64,000 bases of DNA from Arachnopeziza araneosa (taxonomy: Eukaryota > Ascomycota > Leotiomycetes > Helotiales > Arachnopezizaceae). Position numbers and translations under genes: made by a program. The stretch covers positions 1 through 64,000 of the forward strand of contig QYAI01000082.1 in NCBI GenBank assembly GCA_003988855.1, in the 5' to 3' direction. The notes beneath the pieces are model-generated. The model ran no database searches, was not told the DNA's origin, and saw nothing but the letters and a program-made list of their open reading frames with translations. How positions within the stretch are numbered: position 1 is the stretch's first letter; each line of letters starts with the position of its first letter. Positions 20,517 to 31,756 of the stretch are shown piece by piece.

Positions 20517-23500
20517 ATGATCTTCAGTCGCTTGTTCTGGTTGGCGGGAGTTTTGGGAATTACTGAAGCACAGTACCTCAACACCACCTTCCTGCCTACT
20601 CCAGAAGTCATCCCTGCGAATAAGTCTCCTCCAAATAAGTCACCTCCGCCAACGACCACGTTGAGTCCGTCAAGTCCACCAAATGGAGGATCTACATGTC
20701 CCGCATCAACAATTACCGTGACGTCCTGGGGAGAGAGTGATTGTGGCGATAGATGTCCTATTACGGTTACGACAACCTGCTATGAAATAATCACAACAAC
20801 TTGCTACGAGACTGTGACAGTGACGCCTCGACCAGATATGTGAGTACTGATCTCAGAAATATGAGTACGAATGCAAGGCTGAAACCTCACAGCATAAAGA
20901 CAACAACAACGACAACGTGAGAACAGAAGTTTTTTTTTTTTTTTTACCACCGATAGATAAAGCTAATCTAAAGCAGTGTTACCCAAATCTCAGACATTTA
21001 TTCCGAGGTAGCTATCCTGGCAGGAAATTCTTAGTCTTGAAACTGACAATATTTTAGATTATTTCCGTGATTGAGTCTGACAAGTATTTTACGGCAACTG
21101 TCACCACCGACATTTACTACATATCAACAGATGTCGAATTGTCCACAAAACACGATGTGTAAGTATTCTTGTCTCTACTCTGTGGGGGTTCTGTCGTGTG
21201 ACATCTGAGGAGAGGAAAAGTGAACATTGGACCTGAATTGATTTGTGCCATGTCTAGTACCACTGCTACGGTCACTTCAGACATTGATATCTATATAACA
21301 AACACAACTACCACAACTTTAGTGGTTCCCAGTAAGCTGAATGTCCCGTGATGAATGCGCTGAAGCTTACATTTCTGAGCAACAATCGTTTCAGCTTACA
21401 CAACAATCGAGGTTGTTCCCTACACCGTGGTCTCAGATCATACGTCTTTCATATATTCGACTGTGACCAGTTATTCTACATACTCCACCAAGTAAGTTCC
21501 ACCAATTGATGAATATTATTCGAGTCAAATGGTCCAATGAATACTAAAATAATCAGCTTCACCATAATCAATGAAGAGACAACAACAGTTTTATCTGTGT
21601 CCGAGTCTGATCATTTCAGTACTCAAACACTGACAGTGAGCTATTTACCTGACCATTACGCCTTTCTTTGCTAAATACGATAGGATCTTTCCACAACCAT
21701 CACCACTTCAGATATCTACATTCCTACTACAGTGATTTCTACCTATGTCACGACCTACACGCTTGACACAAGCTACCCTGTGACAATTATAGAAACAGTT
21801 ACTTCTGATAGTACAATCATCTCGGATATAACTTCAATCTCGTACATCTACTCCACTTTTACGAGTATCTCGACTATCGTTGACTCTATCACTCAAAATT
21901 TCACAGCAACAGTAAGTCGGGTTTATTCAGTCTTTTGCCAAACTCTGACAATTATAGACTACTTCTATTTCGGTTTCGGAGAGTGATGTAACTGTGACAT
22001 CTTACATTCCAACCACAACTACTTCAATCAGCTTGATAACCACAAGCCTTCCTTACACCATTATTTCTGACATCACAATATACTCTACGACTGTCTTGAC
22101 TATCAGCACAGAATATACAACATTCGTAAGTCTCTTTCATATGCCTACGAATCGCTCTAACATCGATAGGTTCCCACCACTGTCGACGTACCAATCACAG
22201 TGCCTACTACCATTCCAATTATTGTCATTTCTGATATTTTCCTCCCGACAACAATTCTGGAGCCGACAACAATCCTGGAACCAACAACAATTCTGGAACC
22301 GACATCAATTCTGGAACCGACAACAATTCTAAAACCAACTACGATCGTTGACCTGACAACTCTCTTAGAGCCGACAACAATAGTGGAATCAACAATAATT
22401 TTGGATTCGACAACTATTCTGGAACAGACAACTCTGTTAGAACCAACTACGGTTCTAAAGACCGTAATTTCTGATATTTTCGTCCCTACAACCTTAATAT
22501 TAACTGGACCGATTGTGCCGACAACATTGTTAGGTGCTTTGACAACAATTGCGATTCCTCCTTTGACTGTCACTTCATTTGCTACTATTCCAGGTGAAAC
22601 GGTTACCATTCCCGGTCAGGTCACTACAATATCAGGCGAAGTCACGACTTTGCCACCGGAAATCATAACCTTGCCCGAAGAAACAATTACAGTCATCGGC
22701 CCTACAGTAGTCTCTTCTATTGAAGTTCCTGGAGAGACTATTACTCTGCCTGGGCAAGTAACTACTGTTATTTCTCTCGTAACGAACATCTTACCAGGTG
22801 TTCCCGTCACGGTCACTCAAGCAGGATCCACAATTGTGTCAATCGAGCCTGGGGTTACCTCGGTTTTCACAACAACCGTTACGATTTCTGGAATACAGGG
22901 TCCAACGGCGACAATTACAGGGCCTGGGGCAACCGTGACCATTACCGAAGCAATTCTTTGCCCTAAACCCAGCAATACAGCCCCGGTGACGCCACAAGAC
23001 ACAAGCACCAATGCCCTCTGGGGCTGCTCGCCAGGATTCATTTGCAATCCTCCTAAACCAGACGATTGCAACTTATGGTTAGATCCACCGGACTATGATT
23101 ATCTTTGCGATGTTTCAGAATGTATACCCTCTCCGGATTTCAATCCTGTAACCTGGCCCGACGATACCACAACTTTATTTCCACCAAACGAAGCTTATTT
23201 TAACCTCAACCCAAATGCTTTTGGGCTTGGTTATGGTATTTTTGTTGAGAAAATAATATTGGAGACCATCACCCTCTCCGGCTCGCAATTCATCTCCACA
23301 GTCACCACCGGCAACTGGACCTCACAGACATCTATTACACACTTTCCGCCCCCAACTCCTGTTGTTAAACCTCGCGACTCCGTCGTGTTCAAGCGTGACG
23401 ACGGCACCGTTGTTCCCTCTGTCTGCTTCGCTGCCTGTAACAACTGTTATATCGAGGCTCAGCGCAGTGGCAAAACACCCGCTCTTTGCAATAGTGACTC

Positions 23501-23984
23501 TCCATTTGAGACATACCTTGCAAACTGTCAGACTTGTGTTTCTAATCACGGTGATGTAACAAAACAGTCTCTTCAAGTGAATGTCGAGCCGGAACTTGCA
23601 CCATTCTTGAGCTTCTGTAGTTCCGTGGATGCACTACTACAAAGCACGGAAAGCTCAGCTCTAGCAGTAGGAACGCAATCAGCACCGCCAGGGAGTGTGG
23701 AAAGTACGAGCCAAGGACCAACGAATTCTCAGGGTAGTACGGTAGCGCTTAACACCCCTACTACGAGTTCTGTTGTCAATAATCCGCCCACGACTTCGTC
23801 CACTGCCGGAGGAGTAGAGACTAGTTCATCCCCTGTAACGTCGACAAAAGCGAGTAAAACTTCTTCAGCCACTACCAGCCTACCAACTCAAGTTACTGGA
23901 GGGCATTCGGGCGGTAACTCCCTAGCACCACCTCTCAATGTGTTAGCTACAGGATTGATCGCTGCTGTAATGCTTTTGTTCTAA
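20517..23984 (+). CDS. GPI-anchored Thr/Ser-rich cell-wall protein, ten exons
   Basis: Exons 20517-20839, 20893-20916, 20977-21007, 21058-21158, 21258-21331, 21395-21491, 21557-21635, 21684-21911, 21958-22125 and 22170-23984 all close in phase, giving 979 residues. The N-terminus MIFSRLFWLAGVLGITEA is a signal peptide. Exons 2-9 each encode one or more degenerate beta-rich units (TVTxISDIYxxT type). A six-residue PTTILE array follows, then V/T-rich repeats with PGETVTIPGQVTTISGEV. Next is a Cys-rich globular segment (CSPGFICNPPKPDDCNLW; CFAACNNCYIEAQ) and a Ser/Thr-rich stalk. The C-terminus NSLAPPLNVLATGLIAAVML ends with a hydrophobic tail typical of GPI attachment. It probably sits in the wall or at the plasma membrane as an adhesin-like or structural protein. 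The intron after exon 2 contains a run of about 16 T. No enzyme motif is seen. Confidence 0.82.
22245..22460 (+). repeat. 18-base array encoding PTTILE
   Basis: About twelve imperfect copies of an 18-base unit, CTGGAACCGACAACAATT in its commonest form, inside exon 10 of the wall-protein gene. The first five copies are nearly identical and later ones drift (IVDLTT, LLEPTT, IVESTI). Confidence 0.85.
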
Positions 23985-24853
23985 AGATAACAGCACTCAT
24001 TTTCCTTACCATATTCCTCATATTCTTTTCTTATATAGGCAACAATTTTGGCACCAGTTTCTTTCATTGGAACACGAATGGATGAAGCATGATATAGATG
24101 GATACCCACACTCCTTTCTTTATGGACGTATGGACACGATACACGAGCGATAATTTTTTGATACCCACGGTCCTTACGCATTGCATAGATAGCGAAGATA
24201 CCTGTATGACATTCCTTTGAACTGGCGTTTTGGGATGAGAAAATATTAGGAACTTGAAGTGTGTAATGTTTAGATAATTTGACTTGGTGCGAGCGGATAT
24301 ATAACACACTCAGCAATGAAATGGAGAGAATGAGAGGGGGAGGAGAAAGAGAATTACATGAATAGTGAAGACTGGAGAACGGGGTCTAAGATTTAAATAA
24401 AATGAACCATGGAATACCGACTCTAGTTACTGAGTTTTCCCAGCAAGGGACCAGCAGGTTAGCTGTGATATCATATTCTTTCTTATTTTTGAGACGTGTG
24501 AGGTCCCAACATGAATATTCCTAGGATGAAACATCTGAATCAAAATGATATGAATGGTTAAGAACAAAAATCTTTTAGAAAATAAACGACTTCTTGACAC
24601 AACTGAACTTTGAATTATTATCCCAAGCTTAGCAGACAACTGGCATGGCCGCCCACACAAATTACCCCTCGTTCCGAATGCGGCAGGCGGTGAAAGGAAG
24701 CAAGAGTACCGCATTACTCACACTCACTCACGCTTAATTCGTTTTAGAACAACAAGAAATTATTCCCTTGACTCAATCATATCTACAAGCACTGCGACGT
24801 GGACAAAAACTAGATATCCTCATTATCTTGAAGCGGCCTCATAACCTGCCAAC
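23985..24853. other. Intergenic region
   Basis: 3' flank of the wall-protein gene and promoter/leader of glycyl-tRNA synthetase. Minus-strand frames are short and not convincing. No RNA gene seen. Confidence 0.5.
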
Positions 24854-26962
24854 ATGGCAGCGAGCACGAGTCGAAGCACCGAAGCGTTCGAGCGCCCCTC
24901 CTTCGATGCCCTCCTGAAGCGACGCCTCTTCTTCACACCCTCCTTCGAAATCTACCGCTCGAGCGGCTTCGGCGGCGACGTAAAAGGGCTCTTCGATTAT
25001 GGGCCCCCGGGCTGCGCCCTCCAAGCTAACATCGTGGACACATGGCGAAAGCACTTTGTGCTCGAAGAGAATATGCTGGAGGTGGACTGCACGGTCCTTA
25101 CACCTGAAGACGTCTTCAAGACCAGTGGCCACGTGGATAAGTTTGAAGACTGGATGTGTAAAGACCCCAAGAGTGGCGATTATCTTCGTGCCGATCATCT
25201 CGTGGAGAATGTCCTGGAGGCTAGATTGAAGGGCGATAAGGCTGCGCGGGGCATTGCACACCAGGAGAAGGGTGATGAAAATGTGGATGCGAAGAAGAAG
25301 AAAAAAGCTGTGAAGGATGTTAAATCGATTAAATTAGACGATGCTGTTGCTCAGGAATATGAGGAAATTCTGGCAAGGGTACGTTTTTTCTCCCCTTTAG
25401 CTTATGTGCACTGGTTCTAGACTGACTAATTATTTTTAGATTGACAACTATGACGGCAATGATCTTGCGGAGCTCATTAAGAGACTAGATATCAAGAATC
25501 CGGATACTGGTAACGAGGTCTTGCCGCCTGTGCCATTCAATCTTATGTTCAAGACATCAATTGGCCCCAGCAGTGGTTCCGTTGGCTACCTGCGCCCAGA
25601 AACAGCTCAAGGCCAATTTGTCAACTTTAAGAAGCTGTTAGAATACAATCAAAACACCATGCCATTCGCCTCGGCATCCATTGGTAAATCATACCGCAAT
25701 GAGATCTCACCTCGCTCCGGTATTCTGCGAGTACGAGAATTTCTTATGGCTGAAGTAGAACACTTCGTAGACCCTGAAGGTGGCAAGAAACATGCTAGAT
25801 TTGATGAAGTAGAGCATGTTGAATTGACTCTTCTCGATCGACACACACAGTTAGCAGGTAAGACTGAGCTTACAGTTATGCCAGTTGGCAAAGCTGTCAA
25901 GGAAAAAGTCATCGATAACGAGACATTGGGCTATTTCCTTGTCCGGATACATCACTTCCTACAAAAGATTGGAGTGGACATGAAAAAAGTTCGTTTCCGT
26001 CAACATATGGCCAATGAGATGGCTCACTACGCTGCCGACTGCTGGGATGCTGAATTACAAACGAGTTATGGCTGGATAGAATGTGTGGGGTGTGCTGATC
26101 GAAGCGCCTATGATTTGTCTGTACATTCAAAAAAGACTGGGGAAGCTTTGGTTGTACGTGAAGCCAGGGAAACACCACTGAAAGTGGATGAGTGGCAAAT
26201 CGATATCGTAAAGAAGAACCTTGGTCAGAAGTTCCGTAAGAATGCGAAGGCTGTTGAAGAGGCACTTGAGGCACTCACCCAGGAACAACGAAAAGGATTC
26301 GCCGAGACCTTGTCTTCAGGTGGCATCACAAAGATCGAGGTTCCTGGCGTACCTGAGGGTGCTGAATTGGACAAAAATTTGCTTAGCATTGTCTGGAGGA
26401 CAAGAGTTGAGAACACAAGAGAATACACGCCAAATGTTATCGAGCCGTCCTTTGGTATTGGTCGTATTCTCTATAGTCTTCTTGAGCATGTATTCTGGCA
26501 CCGCCCTGGGGATGCTGCCCGTGGTGTATGATACCAACCCATATGTTGAGAAAGAATAATACTAACTCGTCATAGGTCCTTTCACTCCCTCCTTTAGTTG
26601 CTCCATCCAAAGTACTTCTAGTTCCTCTATCCAAATCGCACCAATTCATCGCACCGGTTAAGAAGATCTCTGCACGTCTCCGGGCATTGGAAATCTCTCA
26701 CACAATCGATGACTCATCTGCCAGCATCGGCAAGCGTTATGCAAGAAACGATGAGCTGGGAACTCCATTCGGTATCACCATCGACTTTGATACCTTGAAA
26801 AATGATTCAATCACTCTCAGAGATAGAGATAACATGAGCCAAGTTCGAGCTTCGATTGATGATATCCTTGGAGCCGTCGTCAGTTTGAGTAATGGAAAGG
26901 AGATCTGGGCTGATATTATCAAAAGGCTGCCTGAGTTTACTGGCCAGACTGAGGAAGATTGA
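24854..26962 (+). CDS. GRS1: Glycyl-tRNA synthetase
   Basis: Three exons close in phase: 24854-25378, 25440-26525 and 26576-26962, giving 665 residues, the usual eukaryotic length. It charges tRNA-Gly with glycine as an alpha2 class II synthetase. Visible motifs are RRLFFTPSFEIYRSSGFGG (N-terminal catalytic block), motif 1 region GYLRPETAQGQFVNFKKL, motif 2 SYRNEISPRSGILRVREFLM and motif 3 EPSFGIGRILYSLLEHVF. The anticodon-binding domain is in the last 140 residues (VLLVPLS, IDDSSASIGKRYARNDELG). A Lys-rich insert (KKKKKAVKDVK) sits at about residue 145. The ATG is preceded in frame by TAA nine bases upstream, so no in-frame N-terminal extension can start in this exon; the N-terminus has no obvious mitochondrial presequence. 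Confidence 0.97.
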
Positions 26963-28269
26963 GAGCAACCAGTGGTGATTATGTTGTGATGTCAAAAAGC
27001 TTACAGAGGATTAAAGTCTATGGAATATCAAAGAAATGAGAATTAGATGGGGAAAGTTAGAAGAAGTGACTATTCACTGATTGTGTTTGACAAGAGACTG
27101 ACTTTCCATCACCAAAAGCAAGCCTTAGTAAACAAGCGGATATATCTGATTCACCACCTTTCAACAGGCACATTGTATTCGAGAGCCCTCTTCGATATGT
27201 GAATACTTATTTCCATTTGATCTCTGTTGTCCAGTCCTCGACACGAGCTTGATGATTGAGCTGGCTCAATGGGGTAACTTAAGTTAAAGCCAAATGCTGA
27301 GTCATCCACATTCAACTTCGTCCATCTGCTCGTCAATCTGCCTTACATTTCATCTCTCGGACCTCATAGTATCATTGGGCCAACGAGATTTCCTGCCCAA
27401 GCCAGTGGCTCCGTCATCAGATCAGGATCTGCATGCTGCAAATTCTTCTGCGCGCTATCGGACCTGATTTGCCCCTCCACTGAGAATGATGTTGTGCAGC
27501 ACGACTGTCTCAGAGGCAGCTCAGCTGGTGACGCCTCCAATACTGATAGATGGACCGAGTGGAAAACCCCTCACTTCCGCTTATGGTCTTTCCTGTTCCT
27601 CTTGTTCTTATGAAGCTATGTTTATTTAATTTGCGATTCTCAAATACAGGATCATAGCGCTCTTCTCACCTTCCTTTGCGGTCCGGCCTGGTTTGGAGTA
27701 GCTATTCTAGCATCCACGATATTGCAAGTATCTATATCGAGAATGATCGGATCGATCGTCCCAATAGTGGGAACGGTCGACCTTGCATCGTCCCGCCCCG
27801 CCTGCGGATCGTCCGGTTGGACCACGTCGGGGTGTCTCAATTGAGGCTGGTTTTTATTGGAGCAGACCTCTCTCCATTGGTGCCGATATTTCTGCAGGGA
27901 CCACATTTCCAATTCTCGTCTATGAATGTGGAGAAATCTTCGTCTGCAAGACACTTGGTGCGGTCTTGGTGTTTTAGCCAACCTCTTATGTCAACCAGTA
28001 ACAGGCTGCTTTTGAGACACTCTCTTCTCGTCTGGAAGCCCAGATGCAATCATGGTACGACTAGATCATGTCTGGTTGTGAGACAAACCATAAATGCAGT
28101 TGAGAGATGAAGAAGTCTGAGACACTGTGGTTGGATTGCCAATGCTCGAGTTCAGGTCGGAGCGGGGTAGTGACCTAACTCACTCCTCTTGTTATAAAAC
28201 GATATGGCCCAGAAATAAAGATATCCATTTTCTCTCGTTAATCAAGCTGATAATCACGTATCCTTCAAG
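26963..28269. other. Intergenic region without a supported gene
   Basis: 3' flank of the synthetase gene and promoter of the small secreted protein. Frames at 27150-28110 overlap on both strands and lack domains or splice-consistent partners. Confidence 0.5.
28193..28199 (+). promoter_or_regulatory. TATA-like element
   Basis: TATAAAA about 70 bases upstream of the ATG at 28270, with a purine/pyrimidine-mixed leader between. Position and match fit a fungal core promoter, but no transcription start is known. Confidence 0.4.
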
Positions 28270-29337
28270 ATGAAGCCTACCTTACTTATCCTAGCGCAAT
28301 TATCCTTGGCTACTGCATTAGTCTGGCCAAGAGATGACTGCCACCAAAATAACTGCAATCGAGCTGTCTCTCCGCATCCAATTTCGGACTGTAATTCGTT
28401 CTTCTCCGCCACTGTCGTTCCTACACCAAAGTAAGTGGGTGCTTATCTGATAATGAGACTTCAATGCTTAAATTAACTGGCCAGAACCTCAACAGTGACT
28501 GCCACATCGTATTACATTCCAGGAAATACCGCATCAACCTCTGCAAAGAAGCGCACGCTGGCCGCCACACCAACAACAGTAAATATGCATGCCCCTTTCA
28601 TTCACGTCATAGGTCTAATTGCTATCAGATTTTCCCCACAGCTATCCCAACCTATGGTAAGACCTCCTATGAGATTCTTGCGGTACTCACACTTCTTTAG
28701 CATCAGCTTGCACATCCGCAGCCGCTTATTCATCAGCGTGTTCCTGCTTCGGAGCCACGCATGCTACAACCACCGTGTCTGTCCCAGTAAGCCTTCTTTC
28801 CCATCCATTCCGTTTCTCTACTCACTAACTCTCTCCATCCAGCTCGTCTCAGTCTATACCACTAAAACCGTGACCGTCTCCAGCTTCCGTGTCGAAGGGA
28901 CAGCCTCTGTTCTCCGCCCTGATAAGCAATACCTAAAACCGGACATGGTTACCACCAGCCCCAACTACCTAGGTCTTGAATTCGCGCCCCGCGACCACTC
29001 AGATCCGGCCCAGTTATTCACTATATCCAAAGGCTATTTGACCACCTACACCGGGCTCTACTCACAGCAAGATGCTGGCGCAACGAGCGAGTGGATCTGG
29101 GTTGATACAGCAGCCAACATCTCCGCTAATGGCTGGCAATATATCTATTTCAGCGTGGATCCATTCACTCTCGCACTCAGTGCGAAGGCTTCCGAGACGG
29201 GGAATACAGTACTGCAGATTTGTTTCTTTAAAACAACAGGAGTACCGTATTTAGATCTTTCGGCTAAGGCTGGGACGCCAGAGATGCAGAATGGGGAGCC
29301 TTGTACCCCGGTTGTGCTGAGTGCTATTCCTGCCTGA
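28270..29337 (+). CDS. Small secreted Cys-containing protein
   Basis: Five exons close in phase: 28270-28430, 28485-28578, 28629-28656, 28701-28786 and 28843-29337, giving 287 residues. MKPTLLILAQLSLATALVWP is a signal peptide. A short Cys-rich region (DDCHQNNCNRA, DCNSFF) leads to Thr-rich sequence. Exon 4 then gives SACTSAAAYSSACSCFGAT, a block common in fungal secreted proteins ahead of a TTT/TVTV stretch. The C-terminal 140 residues have alternating aromatic/polar strands (YLGLEFAPRD, YLTTYTGLYS, WQYIYFSVDPF) and two Cys, suggesting a beta-sandwich. No enzyme motif is seen. An extracellular, possibly wall- or host-facing role is inference. Confidence 0.75.
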
Positions 29338-30127
29338 TCATGCTTTGTTTCTTGCTCAGTGCAGAGAATCGTCAGGTTTCAGTTAATCAGCTGTCGTGGA
29401 AAAACAGAGATGATAGCAATCTAATCTCAATCAATTTCGACTTTGTAATACACTTTTAACTTGGTTTGAAGTCAACATACCACTGTTGAGGTTTTCGATC
29501 AGTAGAGTCGATGTCACGGTAATACACGTAATATGCGAATAGAAGAGCTGTTCGAACTAGGTATCCAGCAATAAAAATTATTTCGAAAAAATTCTAGCGA
29601 AAACTCATGGGTCTGTATCACGCCCAGTGCTAGCCTACCATTCACAGGGCATCGTTTACCCTTCTCCTCCCTCCCCCCTCCCCTTTTTTAAGCGAGACAC
29701 AGGCTGTGAGAGCCTAAAATTCGAGCTTCAACGCCTGAAAGTCGCATATTTAAGCGAGACTAGGAGAGTAAGCACCGCCCCGCTGTCGTTCTAGGTGCAT
29801 CACGTGGATTAGTATCCTTGGCTAAGCTTTAAAGAAACGTCTGGCATCGTGGGTCGTGGCTTATTTCGGGGGTCAGGCTTACTCAAACCCCACCTGTCCC
29901 GATCGATGCCTGACCTCTAAGCCGAATTCAAGTCTCGCAAGGCCAACGTGAAGGGAACAGGCAAGATATTGAGAAACTCTCTTAGACTTTGACTTAAGAT
30001 TTTGACACTTGTTCCACAGATGAGAAGTAGTCTCCACTCAGCCAATTCCATTGACACCAGCCCCTGCCGCATATGCTCCGAGTTTAACTCGTTTTGCTTT
30101 TCCAATACTCCCTTCCAGCAGATCAAT
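29338..30127. other. Intergenic region
   Basis: AT-rich flank. The sequence TTTAAGCGAGAC occurs twice, near 29688 and 29750. No gene seen. Confidence 0.5.
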
Positions 30128-31610
30128 ATGCTGTTGCTCCATACGAAAGGTACGAGAGAGCTCCGTGTACACGATTTTACTCAAGGTGGTGTTCCGGGAT
30201 ATGCCATTCTTTCACACAAGTAGGAGATGGAAGAGGTTATACTCGGGGCATCGGAAACAAACGCGTCACTTGGATGAGAAGTTTCTCGAAACTTGAGAAG
30301 GCTACTGCCAAAAGCCGCCAAAGATGGATACGATTAGGTATGAATGATCATTTTTTGCGTCGACAAATCGAGCTCCGCAGGACTCAGCAAGGCTATCAGC
30401 TGATGTGTTGCTGGTATCAGAATTCTGCTGTTTATTACGCCTACCCGGCCAATGTGCAAGATATTGAGGATCTAGAAACGAGCAAACGGTTTTGTTGTGG
30501 TTAGAAATGACAACAACTGATCGCGCCTCGCCGCTTCATCCTCTTCGACGGGCAGTAGCGTGAACTTGGAACAAAATCTAATTGTACGAGGAGATTTCTG
30601 ATGCTACGGAAATTCCTGAGAAGGTTCTTCTCGGAATATCACTACTTCACTGCAAAGTTGCTCAGAGAATATTGTGAGATGTAGCACAGAATATTACGCG
30701 AGAAGAAGGGAGGGCTCATAAAAAGCAATCCATCGACTCCAGGAAAAAGCTCTCAAGCAGAGTTTGGATCAAACATTATTTTTATGGACGCTGTCCCATA
30801 AACCCTACAATCATTTTCTACCAGCAGCCCCTCCAAGAGCATTCTGTATCCAATGCGAGTGTCCTGGTTACATTTGATGATAGCAATTCAAGATGGATTG
30901 AATCCGTACGCTTCTTTTCCCCGAACGCTCCCACGCACAACAGCCGGACGTTTGACCAGAGAGCCCAGAGCTTTTTTTATAGATGTTTAATTATTATAGG
31001 ATCTTCTTCTTCAGGTTCCTTTAGTCTACGAACATCACTCCTTTTATATGATATTTGTTCACTCTCAGGTATGAACGATCGAAGTCTAGAAAGAACATAG
31101 GCTTCCTAGATGTCTGGGCTAAAGACTCTGGGTTTCTCAAGATATTCATCTAATCCTGAAACCAGACAATCACTCGACCTCTTCTCACAACATCAAGCCA
31201 GATAAATCAGGGGCTTTGCGGCGCTTCAAAGGCAGTACTCTTGTGGTAGATGATCTCATATTTCCTAAGGAGCGGAAAATAATCTCCTTTTGTCAAACCC
31301 GTGGGCTGGACCTATTCCTCCTGCTAGATCCTGACTTGGAGGCTCAGGCATCGGGGAAGTTTCAAAAGAGGCCATGATTTTTGAGATTGGAGGTTCCAAG
31401 AACATGATGTTTTACTTAATGGAACCCTTTGGCTGCGCTGGAGGCATTCTCACAGAGAAATGCCCATATTCTACGTACGTTGATAACAGAATTTTGTCGA
31501 TATTTGGGACTCGTGGAGGACGTTCCACAGTGGGTGTCATCTCACTCGAACTTCTGTTAAGCGGATCTGATATCATTCTTCCTTTTCTCCTATCTTATTC
31601 TCGTAATCTA
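30128..31610 (+). pseudogene. Decayed HET-domain gene (relic 1)
   Basis: The start MLLLHTKGTRELRVHDF and VPGYAILSHK match the N-terminus of the fungal HET family (usually YAILSHTWG). The conserved Trp codon is TAG here (30221-30223) and TGA follows in the same frame at 30275. Further HET blocks survive in other frames: CWYQNSAVYYAYPANV (usually RWYQxAxVCYAYLxDV) at about 30400, then YEEISDATEIPEKVLLGISL followed by LHCKVAQRIL at about 30570-30660. Frameshifts and stops are many. C-terminal sequence of the usual beta-rich type seems to continue to about 31610. HET proteins trigger regulated cell death in heterokaryon incompatibility; this copy cannot make one. Confidence 0.75.
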
Positions 31611-31756
31611 TAATTAATTAAAAGGGTGAAAGTTTATCACATTCATTATTTCAGTCACATAGGCTCTTTCATAACGTTCAAGATTTTGGAATTTGCTATG
31701 ACAAGAAATATCGCCAGCACCAACGCCATAAATCGAAATCCCCAAAGCCTAACTGA

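Noticed and set aside
27676..28110. 144-codon frame on the plus strand
   Set aside because: Opposed by an equally long minus frame; composition unlike neighbouring genes; no domain.
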